Below are positions 1-5,321 of a stretch of DNA of 9,165 bases, in pieces. Each line of letters begins with the position of its first letter. Positions within the stretch are counted from its first letter, which is position 1. Position numbers and translations under genes: made by a program. The notes under the pieces were generated by a model. It was not told the origin of the DNA, did not search any database, and was given only the letters and a program-made list of their open reading frames with translations. Source of the DNA: Actinomycetota bacterium (GTDB lineage: Bacteria > Actinomycetota > Acidimicrobiia > Acidimicrobiales > Ilumatobacteraceae); the NCBI GenBank assembly GCA_005788205.1, contig SXYT01000069.1, forward strand, positions 1-9,165, written 5' to 3'.

Positions 1-1262
1 ACGGCGAACGCCAGTCCCTGCATGAGGACCCTGTTGCTCCACTCCTCGTAGTCGGCCGCCGACCAGCCGGGCCTGCGGAACAGCAGCACCGACAGCTCCG
101 GCTCCATGATCAACTCCAGGTGCGCCGACGCCCTGACGAGGTCCGCACCGCGGTCCGTCACCTCGAGAGTCCGCTCGACCGCCTCGGTGTAGGCGCGGGT
201 GCCGTGCGTGGCCAGGCTGAACCACAGCGGCAGGCCGCGCGGCCGGCGCGAGAGATGGTGGGCGTAGTCGCTGGGGTTCCAGTCGTCGTTCACGTGCAGT
301 GCGTCGAGGTACTCGGCGTGCTGGGTGTGCGCGGCACGGGCCACGCGCGGGTCGCGGTAGACGAGCGCGCAGCTGTCGAACGGGGCGAACAGCCACTTGT
401 GCGGGTCGACGATGAAGGAGTCGGCCGTCTCCACGCCGTCGAAGAGTGCGCGGCGCGACGGTGCGCACAGGGCAGCGCCGCCGTAGGCACCGTCCACGTG
501 GAACCACGCGCCGACCGACCTCGCAGCCGCGCCGACACCGGCGAGATTGTCGACAACGCCGACGTTGGTGGTGCCCGCGGTGGCGACGACAGCGAACACG
601 CGCTGGGCATCCTCCGGCGCGAGCGACGCGAGCGCCGCCCGCGTCGACGCACCGTCCATCCGTCCCCGGATGTCGGTGTCAACGAGGGCAACGTCGGCAT
701 CCATCGCGCGCGCCGCCTGCTCCACGCTCGAGTGCGCCGACCTCGATGCCACGATCAGGCCGCGCGTCCTGTCGAACCGGCCCTCGTTGCGGTGGCGCCA
801 GTGCCAGCGGGCTGCGATCAGCGCAGAGAGGTTCCCCGCGGTGCCTCCGCTCACGAACACACCACCCGCCCCGGCCGGCATGCCGGCGATGTCGGCGATC
901 CAGCGCAGCGCCTCGTTCTCGGCGAACACCGCGCCCGCACCCTCCTGCCATGAGCCTGCGTAGACGTTGGCGGCGCTGATCGCCACGTCGAACATGCCGG
1001 CCGCCTCGCTCGGCGCGCCGGGCACGTACGAGAAGAAGCGCGGGTGGTCCACGCTGATGCACGCAGGGGCGAGCACCTCCTCCCAGATGCGCAGCGCCTC
1101 GTCACCGCCGATCCCGTCGGGGGTGACCGTGCTGCCGGCGCGGCTGCGCAGGGTCTCCAGAGTCTCCGAGTGGTCGAGGGGCGGGTCCGTGCGCATGCGC
1201 TTCAGCGCGTACGAGAGGATCCTCCAGCTGAGCCGCTTGCCGCGGCGGTCAAACGAATGCAT
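1..1262 (-). CDS. PLP-dependent decarboxylase, aromatic-L-amino-acid decarboxylase family (partial, C-terminus beyond left edge)
   Basis: Group II PLP-dependent decarboxylase, likely acting on an aromatic or related L-amino acid in the cytosol. I translated the minus strand by hand: 420 codons are open from ATG 1262 to the left edge with no stop, so about 50 C-terminal residues are missing compared with the usual 470-490. Family landmarks appear in order: HPRFFSYVP near residue 80, the PLP-phosphate region VSGGTAGN, TAGTTNVG, HVDGAYGG (His255, Asp257, which would pair with the pyridine nitrogen), and DPHKWL with Lys289 as the Schiff-base lysine. The C-terminal VLLFRRPGW also fits. An in-frame TGA at 1293-1295 limits the start to ATG 1262 or GTG 1271; neither has a good ribosome site, and ATG is preferred. 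It follows the 51-residue membrane protein by 30 bases, so it is probably the third gene of the RidA operon. The family call is strong; the substrate cannot be told from sequence. Confidence 0.93.
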   Translation of the reverse strand, partial: MHSFDRRGKRLSWRILSYALKRMRTDPPLDHSETLETLRSRAGSTVTPDGIGGDEALRIWEEVLAPACISVDHPRFFSYVPGAPSEAAGMFDVAISAANVYAGSWQEGAGAVFAENEALRWIADIAGMPAGAGGVFVSGGTAGNLSALIAARWHWRHRNEGRFDRTRGLIVASRSAHSSVEQAARAMDADVALVDTDIRGRMDGASTRAALASLAPEDAQRVFAVVATAGTTNVGVVDNLAGVGAAARSVGAWFHVDGAYGGAALCAPSRRALFDGVETADSFIVDPHKWLFAPFDSCALVYRDPRVARAAHTQHAEYLDALHVNDDWNPSDYAHHLSRRPRGLPLWFSLATHGTRAYTEAVERTLEVTDRGADLVRASAHLELIMEPELSVLLFRRPGWSAADYEEWSNRVLMQGLAFA

Positions 1263-1292
1263 GCCCGTCACGGGCGCCTGCCGTTCCGGGCG

Positions 1293-1448
1293 TCAGATGT
1301 TGGTGTCGAGAAGCTCGCTGCCCTCATGACGGGCCTCGCCGTCCTTCCACAGGAGGTGGCCGAACAGGCCAGCGAGCGCTGCGGTGGAGAGACCGACCAC
1401 GATCGGGAACGCGAACAGGATGACGACGAGGATCAGCGCACCGGGCAT
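1293..1448 (-). CDS. Small single-span membrane protein, 51 residues, unknown function
   Basis: I do not recognise a family. The frame runs from ATG 1448 to TGA 1293-1295 and encodes 51 residues. It opens MPGALILVVILFAFPIVVGL and continues hydrophobic to about residue 33, followed by a charged tail (K35, D36, E38, R40, H41, E42, then SELLDTNI). This looks like one transmembrane helix with a cytoplasmic tail, or a helix plus a re-entrant stretch. The start lies 4 bases after the stop of the RidA gene, and a GGTGA ribosome-site-like string overlaps that stop, which suggests translational coupling. The downstream PLP decarboxylase starts 30 bases after its stop, in the same frame. The tight spacing and the codon pattern (G/C-rich third positions) support a real gene. 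It may anchor or assist the neighbouring enzymes; that is only inference. Confidence 0.7.
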   Translation of the reverse strand: MPGALILVVILFAFPIVVGLSTAALAGLFGHLLWKDGEARHEGSELLDTNI

Positions 1449-1452
1449 GACA

Positions 1453-1809
1453 TCACCGTAGCGGCTTGTGCGCCCAGGCTTCTATCTCGACGTTGCCGCC
1501 GAACGGGAGTGCCGCGACCCCGATCGTGCTGCGCGCGGGGCGGGCCCCGTCGAAACCGGCCACGTACGCCTCGTTGAACTCGGCGAATGTGCCCATGTCG
1601 GTGAGAAAGCAGAGGGTCTTCGCGATGTCGGCGAGGGTTGCGTCCATCGTGGCGAGCTGGGCCTTCAGGTTCTCCACCGCCTGCGCGGTCTGGGCCTTCA
1701 CGCCCCCCTCCACGATCTTGCCGTCGACGATGCCGAGTTGACCGGAGACGATGATCCAGTCACCTGCGCGGACGACAGGTGTGTACGGGCCTGCTGCTGG
1801 TTGTGCCAT
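1453..1809 (-). CDS. RidA/YjgF/YER057c/UK114 family protein (reactive intermediate deaminase)
   Basis: Members of this family hydrolyse reactive enamine/imine intermediates released by PLP enzymes to the ketoacid and ammonium; they work as cytosolic trimers. The protein has 118 residues, close to the family norm of 120-130. It shows GPYTP near the N-terminus, the strand IIVSGQLG (19-26), PARST with Arg93 matching the carboxylate-binding arginine (Arg105 in E. coli RidA), and EIEAWA with Glu110 matching the catalytic glutamate. The residues needed for deaminase activity therefore seem present, although many family members have other or unknown roles. The ATG at 1809 sits 7 bases after a TAGGGT box, which fits a leaderless mRNA. 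It is the first gene of a probable operon with the 51-residue membrane protein and the PLP decarboxylase, a natural partner because PLP enzymes make RidA substrates. Confidence 0.93.
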   Translation of the reverse strand: MAQPAAGPYTPVVRAGDWIIVSGQLGIVDGKIVEGGVKAQTAQAVENLKAQLATMDATLADIAKTLCFLTDMGTFAEFNEAYVAGFDGARPARSTIGVAALPFGGNVEIEAWAHKPLR

Positions 1810-1816
1810 GGGTCAA

Positions 1817-1822
1817 ACCCTA
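1817..1822 (-). promoter_or_regulatory. -10 box of the RidA operon (leaderless)
   Basis: TAGGGT on the minus strand, separated by exactly 7 bases from ATG 1809. This fits the TANNNT -10 consensus of actinobacterial leaderless promoters, where transcription starts at the A of the start codon. No TTGACA-like -35 is seen at 16-18 bases upstream, and no Shine-Dalgarno string could fit between box and start. Confidence 0.6.
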
Positions 1823-1841
1823 GGCGAACACGCACCCTGCG

Positions 1842-1847
1842 TACCAT
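1842..1847 (+). promoter_or_regulatory. -10 box of the thioredoxin-like lipoprotein gene (leaderless)
   Basis: TACCAT on the plus strand. It lies 5 bases before GTG 1853 and 8 bases before ATG 1856, so transcription should start at or next to the start codon. It is divergent from the RidA promoter; both are packed in the 46 bases between the two genes. No ribosome site is visible. Confidence 0.5.
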
Positions 1848-1855
1848 TGCGGGTG

Positions 1856-2767
1856 ATGAACGTCTCCCCCGACAGGCCCGTGAGCCGACGCCGTTTCCTC
1901 GCCATGACCGCAGTCATCGGGGCAGGCACCATCGGTGCGGGAACGTTGCTCTCGTCGTGTGCAGGAGGCGACGACGCCGGCGAGGGAAAGTACGACGCGG
2001 AGGACCTGTCGGTCATGCAACGGTTCTCCAGCACCGGCCTCGTGCCGGGCGACGTCCGGCTGCCGGTGTCACTGGCGAGCAAGTCGCAGATCCTCGATGA
2101 CGCGGCGACTGCCGCGTATGCCACCCTCTCTGCGCGCGTCATCAGCGTCGATTCCGGCGACACCGTGGTGGAGACACTCAGCGCGGAGAAGCACGGTGAA
2201 GGTCTCGCCCTGCCGTACTGGCCGTTCGTCGCCCGCATCGAGAAGCCCGGCACGTACCAACTCGTCATCGACGGTGCGTCGAAGGACGGTGCCGCGTTCC
2301 AGGTGCTCGACCCGGCATCGGTGCCGATGCCGGTGGCCGGCGGGAGACTGCCGCCGTTCGACACCCCGACCACGGACGACCCGCGCGGTGTCGACCCGAT
2401 CTGCACGCTTGCCTCGGGCACCTGCCCGTTCCACTCCGTCACGCTGACGGAAGCACTCGCATCGGGAAAGCCGGTTGTGTACCTCATCGGCACACCCGCG
2501 TTCTGCAAGACGGGCACGTGCGCGCCCGCCCTCGAGGGACTTGTCAAGGTGGCTGCGGCCGTCCGTGACGCCGCAGTCTTCGTGCATGCAGACGTATATG
2601 CCGACAAGACGGCAACGACCCTCGCGCCGGCCGTCACGGCCTACAAGATGTCGTTCGAGCCGGTGCTCTTCGTGGCGGATGCGCGGGGCGTCATCCGCAA
2701 CAGGCTGGACGGCGTGTTCGACCGCGCAGAGATCGCCGGGGTTCTCGCCTCGGCCGGGATCAGCTGA
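1856..2767 (+). CDS. Tat-exported lipoprotein with C-terminal thioredoxin-like domain
   Basis: 303 residues. The N-terminus carries a twin-arginine motif SRRRFLAM (residues 10-17), a hydrophobic stretch and a lipobox LSSC with Cys35 as the lipidated residue, so it should be exported folded and tethered outside the membrane. Residues about 60-155 form a beta-rich region ending in TYQLVIDGA, resembling an Ig-like or carrier-type domain. After a Pro-rich linker with two cysteines (Cys183, Cys190), residues 200-303 look thioredoxin-like: a KPVVYLIGTP strand, then CKTGTC (Cys217 and Cys222, spaced CX4C rather than CXXC), then a cis-proline-like FEPVLFVAD strand. A thiol-redox role outside the cytoplasm is likely, but the partner is unknown. 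The start was set at ATG 1856 because of the signal sequence and -10 box; GTG 1853 is possible, and the frame is also open further upstream. Its end overlaps the erpA gene by 8 bases, tail to tail. Confidence 0.85.
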   Translation: MNVSPDRPVSRRRFLAMTAVIGAGTIGAGTLLSSCAGGDDAGEGKYDAEDLSVMQRFSSTGLVPGDVRLPVSLASKSQILDDAATAAYATLSARVISVDSGDTVVETLSAEKHGEGLALPYWPFVARIEKPGTYQLVIDGASKDGAAFQVLDPASVPMPVAGGRLPPFDTPTTDDPRGVDPICTLASGTCPFHSVTLTEALASGKPVVYLIGTPAFCKTGTCAPALEGLVKVAAAVRDAAVFVHADVYADKTATTLAPAVTAYKMSFEPVLFVADARGVIRNRLDGVFDRAEIAGVLASAGIS

Positions 2768-3080
2768 AGGACTTGCCGCAGCCGCAGGAGCGGCTGGCGT
2801 TCGGGTTCGAGATGCTGAACCCGGCCTCGGTGAGGCTGTCCTTGTAGTCGAGACTGGCGCCCACGAGCATCGGCGCGGAGGCCGGGTCGACGACGACCCT
2901 CACGGCACCGAAGGTGAGGACCTCGTCGTCGGGGGCGATGTCGGAGTCGAAGTACATGTCGTAGCTGAAGCCGGAGCAACCGCCGGACTTCACGGCCACG
3001 CGGAGCGCGAGCTCGCCGGCGCCCTCTGCCTCGATGAGCTGTGCGACCTTCGTGGTGGCTGTCTCGGTCAGGGTGATCAT
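2760..3080 (-). CDS. erpA: A-type iron-sulfur carrier (HesB/IscA/ErpA family)
   Basis: 106 residues, the usual length. A-type carriers receive an Fe-S cluster and pass it to apoproteins in the cytosol. The three ligand cysteines are present: Cys35 in VKSGGCSGF, and Cys99 and Cys101 in RSCGCGKSF at the C-terminus. The DYKDSL stretch and the FSISNPNA segment before the last cysteines are typical. The start was placed at ATG 3080 because AAGGAG stands 6 bases upstream; ATG 3098 and the longer upstream frame have no such site and add no family sequence. It diverges from mrp, also an Fe-S biogenesis gene, across 110 bases. ErpA, IscA and SufA cannot be told apart with certainty by sequence alone; the symbol follows common use in actinobacteria. 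Confidence 0.94.
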   Translation of the reverse strand: MITLTETATTKVAQLIEAEGAGELALRVAVKSGGCSGFSYDMYFDSDIAPDDEVLTFGAVRVVVDPASAPMLVGASLDYKDSLTEAGFSISNPNASRSCGCGKSFS

Positions 3081-3086
3081 GGTGGT

Positions 3087-3092
3087 CTCCTT
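3087..3092 (-). promoter_or_regulatory. Ribosome binding site of the A-type carrier
   Basis: AAGGAG on the minus strand, 6 bases before ATG 3080. It is one of the few strong Shine-Dalgarno sites in the window, and it decides the start of this gene against the in-frame ATG at 3098. Confidence 0.75.
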
Positions 3093-3142
3093 GTGCATGT
3101 GCCGGGCGGGGTGTCCCACCTGGTTGAACAGCGACTTGGCCC

Positions 3143-3148
3143 AGTTTA
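3143..3148 (-). promoter_or_regulatory. Probable -10 box of the A-type carrier gene
   Basis: TAAACT on the minus strand (within CATAAACTGG), which predicts a transcript start near 3136 and a leader of about 55 bases ending in the AAGGAG site. The box is A/T-rich against a G/C-rich background. No clear -35 is seen. Confidence 0.4.
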
Positions 3149-3177
3149 TGCCGAAAGCGGCCCCGTGGCATCCCCCG

Positions 3178-3183
3178 TACACT
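3178..3183 (+). promoter_or_regulatory. -10 box of mrp (leaderless)
   Basis: TACACT on the plus strand, followed by exactly 7 bases and then GTG 3191. There is no room for a ribosome site. The arrangement is the same as at the RidA gene and the receiver-domain gene. No -35 consensus is apparent. Confidence 0.6.
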
Positions 3184-3190
3184 TCCCCGC

Positions 3191-4381
3191 GTGAGCCAGC
3201 GCACCCCGGGGGCACCCACCGTAGAAGAGGTCAGAAACCTGCTGCGGGCCGTGATCGACCCCGAACTGGGCTCCAACATCGAGGACCTGGGCATGGTGGA
3301 CACGGTCACCATCGCCGACGGCATCATCACCATCGGGGTGAAGCTCACCATCCGCGGCTGCCCGCTGCGGTCCCAGATCCAGAAGGACATCAAGAGCCGC
3401 CTCGAGGTTCACCCCTGGGTTCAGAAGGTGAAGATCGACTGGGGCGAGATGACCGCCGACGAACGGTCCGAGGTGATGACGAAGGCACGCTGGAACGCCC
3501 GTGAGAACGCCGCCCCCACGGCGGTGCCCGAGCGCACGAGGGTGCTGGCCGTGGCGAGCGGCAAGGGTGGTGTCGGCAAGAGCTCCGTCACCGTGAACCT
3601 CGCGGCCGCACTCGCGGCACGCGGCAAGACCGTGGGTGTGCTGGACGCGGACATCTGGGGCTTCTCCGTGCCGCGCATGCTGAACATGCCCGACAGACTC
3701 GAGGCGCAGATGGTGGAGGGCCGCGACAAGCCCGCGATCATCCCGAACGAGCGGCACATCGGCGACGGCCTGCTGAAGGTCGTGTCCACCGGGATGCTCG
3801 TGGAGGACGAGGGGACCGCACTCATGTGGCGCGGGCTCATGCTGACGAAGGCTGTCGAGCAGTTCCTGAACGACGTGCACTGGGGCGACATCGACTTCCT
3901 CATGATCGACATGCCGCCGGGCACCGGCGACGTGCAGATGGGTCTTGCCCGCATGCTCCCCCGCACGGACCTCCTCATCGTGACCACGCCGGCGGTGAGC
4001 GCCCAGAAGGTGGCGATCCGCGCCGCGGACATGGCGCGGCGCAGTTTCCTGCGGGTCGCGGGCGTCATCGAGAACATGAGCGCGTTCACCTGCGAGCACG
4101 GCGAGGAGTACCCGCTGTTCGGCACGGGCGGCGGGCAGGCGCTCGCGGACGAGATCGGTGTGGAACTGCTCGGTCAGGTGCCGATCGAGCCGACTGTCGC
4201 GGCGGGCGGCGACGCCGGCGAACCAGTGAGCATCACCGGACTGGGTGCGGCAGCCGCGGTGTTCACCGCGATCGCGGACCGCATCATCGCCGAGACACCC
4301 GCTTTCGACGACATGGCCGACTGCTCGGCGCGCGGGGCGGATGTGTCAGTGAACGTGCGCCGCGGCGGCACGCAGCAGTAA
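3191..4381 (+). CDS. mrp: Mrp/ApbC/NBP35-family P-loop ATPase, iron-sulfur cluster carrier
   Basis: 396 residues, full length for bacterial Mrp. The N-terminal MIP18/DUF59 domain (about 10-85) contains DPELGSNIEDLGMV and RGCPLRSQI with Cys57. The ATPase domain begins at about 118 with the deviant Walker A GKGGVGKS (124-131), including signature Lys125. DAD follows at 152-154, the MWRGLML segment near 212-218, and the Walker B/switch region MIDMPPGTGD (238-247). Mrp proteins bind and transfer Fe-S clusters at the dimer interface. Many use a CxxC near ENMS; here the segment reads ENMSAFTCEHGEE, so Cys301 stands alone. Loss of this pair also occurs in actinobacterial Mrp such as the mycobacterial one. 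GTG 3191 is supported by the adjacent TACACT box and by the family N-terminus. It is divergent from the A-type carrier, and its stop lies 8 bases from the stop of the convergent Nudix gene. Confidence 0.95.
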   Translation: MSQRTPGAPTVEEVRNLLRAVIDPELGSNIEDLGMVDTVTIADGIITIGVKLTIRGCPLRSQIQKDIKSRLEVHPWVQKVKIDWGEMTADERSEVMTKARWNARENAAPTAVPERTRVLAVASGKGGVGKSSVTVNLAAALAARGKTVGVLDADIWGFSVPRMLNMPDRLEAQMVEGRDKPAIIPNERHIGDGLLKVVSTGMLVEDEGTALMWRGLMLTKAVEQFLNDVHWGDIDFLMIDMPPGTGDVQMGLARMLPRTDLLIVTTPAVSAQKVAIRAADMARRSFLRVAGVIENMSAFTCEHGEEYPLFGTGGGQALADEIGVELLGQVPIEPTVAAGGDAGEPVSITGLGAAAAVFTAIADRIIAETPAFDDMADCSARGADVSVNVRRGGTQQ

Positions 4382-4389
4382 CTGGGCGC

Positions 4390-5229
4390 TCAGAGCGTGT
4401 CGTAGTCCGGGTCGCCCGGCATGGCGATGCCGATGACACGGCCGTCCTTGTCCACCTTCAGCTTCGGCAGGATCGTGGTGGGCGTGCCCACCTTCGCCGC
4501 CGCGGCGAGCACCCCGTCGGCGGTGGCGTGCGCGGCAATGAACTCGATGTTCGCGAGAGTGGGCGGCATGAGCATGAGGTCACCCTCGCGGTGGCGGCGG
4601 ATGGCCTCGTGCGGGTTGATCCACATGCTCTCGATCGTCTCGCCGTCGTCGTGCAGGGGTTCCTGGGCCTCGGGCGCGCGGGCCACGAAGAACCGCGTGT
4701 CGAAGCGGCGGCGCTCGCCCTTCGGCGTGATCCAGTGGCTCACGTAGTGGATGTTGTGCGTGGACAGGTGGAGGTTCTCGCGCCTGCACAGGTCGAGCAG
4801 CGCGAGCGACCCGTCATGGATGTTCTCCCGTTCGCTCTCGAAGCGTGCAGCCGTGGCGGCATCATCGAAGCGCACGACGTCGTCCGTGTCGCGGTGGTGG
4901 GCAAGGAGAACACCTGCCTCCTCGAAGCACTCACGGATGGAGGCGACCCAATAGGCGAGCCCGCCGGAGGGGATGCCGAGGAGACTGCTCGCCTGCTCAT
5001 CACTGAGACCCTCACAGATGTCGCCGATCTCGGTGGAGGCGTCCACCTCGTCGACCTTCCCGCCGGGGAAGACGAACATCCCGCTCGCGAACGCCGCAGA
5101 GAAGGTGCGCCGCAGCATGAACACCTCGAGGCCGTCGTCGCCGTCGCGCACAAGGAGGACCGTGGCCGCCGGCTTGACGGGGACTTTGTCCGGGTCGAAC
5201 GGCTCGTCCTGCTTCGGTGCGTTGCTCAT
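4390..5229 (-). CDS. Nudix hydrolase, NUDT19/NUDT7-like with split Nudix box
   Basis: 279 residues. Nudix enzymes hydrolyse nucleoside diphosphates linked to another group; the NUDT7/19 branch acts on coenzyme A and acyl-CoA in eukaryotes, so a CoA-type substrate is possible here but unproven. AATVLLVRDG (21-30) and FVFPGGKVDEVD (52-63) form the first strands and the start of the Nudix box. The helix RECFEEAGV (99-107) gives the catalytic REXXEEXG part. The two halves are 42 residues apart instead of about 14, an insertion like that known in NUDT19. The tail ends in GDPDYDTL. ATG 5229 was chosen because a G-run ribosome site lies 5 bases upstream; the in-frame GTG at 5247 abuts the -10 box and could not be in the mRNA. 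It lies downstream of the NfeD-like gene, 92 bases apart, with its own promoter, and is convergent with mrp. Confidence 0.9.
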   Translation of the reverse strand: MSNAPKQDEPFDPDKVPVKPAATVLLVRDGDDGLEVFMLRRTFSAAFASGMFVFPGGKVDEVDASTEIGDICEGLSDEQASSLLGIPSGGLAYWVASIRECFEEAGVLLAHHRDTDDVVRFDDAATAARFESERENIHDGSLALLDLCRRENLHLSTHNIHYVSHWITPKGERRRFDTRFFVARAPEAQEPLHDDGETIESMWINPHEAIRRHREGDLMLMPPTLANIEFIAAHATADGVLAAAAKVGTPTTILPKLKVDKDGRVIGIAMPGDPDYDTL

Positions 5230-5234
5230 GTTTT

Positions 5235-5253
5235 CCCCCCGGGGCACACCCTA
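5235..5253 (-). promoter_or_regulatory. -10 box and ribosome site of the Nudix gene
   Basis: TAGGGT on the minus strand at 5253-5248 is identical to the RidA -10 box. Seven or eight bases downstream comes a run of six G at 5240-5235, then AAAAC and ATG 5229. This predicts a very short leader of about 11 bases holding only the ribosome site. It supports the ATG start and an independent promoter inside the gap after the NfeD-like gene. Confidence 0.5.
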
Positions 5254-5267
5254 TGGCGACACACACG

Positions 5268-5294
5268 CCGGCGGGGAACCGAACGCCTCGCCGG
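5268..5294 (-). terminator. Hairpin between the NfeD-like and Nudix genes
   Basis: Minus-strand CCGGCGAGG and CCCCGCCGG form a 9-base stem with one A-C mismatch around a 9-base loop, 27 bases past the stop of the NfeD-like gene. There is no T-run after it (a GTGTGTGT stretch follows), so it is not a classic intrinsic terminator; a T-less actinobacterial terminator or an RNA-stability hairpin is possible. A second palindrome, CCGCGCGCGG, lies just before it on the minus strand. Confidence 0.4.
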
Positions 5295-5321
5295 CCGCGC
5301 GCGGCACCGTCATCGGGGGAT

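Noticed and set aside
120..953. Plus-strand open frame of 277 codons
   Set aside because: It lies opposite the PLP decarboxylase, is very rich in Arg, and shows no domain; the minus-strand reading has clear family motifs.
3146..4099. Minus-strand open frame of 317 codons antisense to mrp
   Set aside because: His-rich low-complexity translation opposite a strongly conserved gene; no ribosome site and no homology pattern.
5230..5247. GTG 5247 as the start of the Nudix gene
   Set aside because: It abuts the TAGGGT box and would lie upstream of the predicted transcript start; ATG 5229 has a ribosome site.
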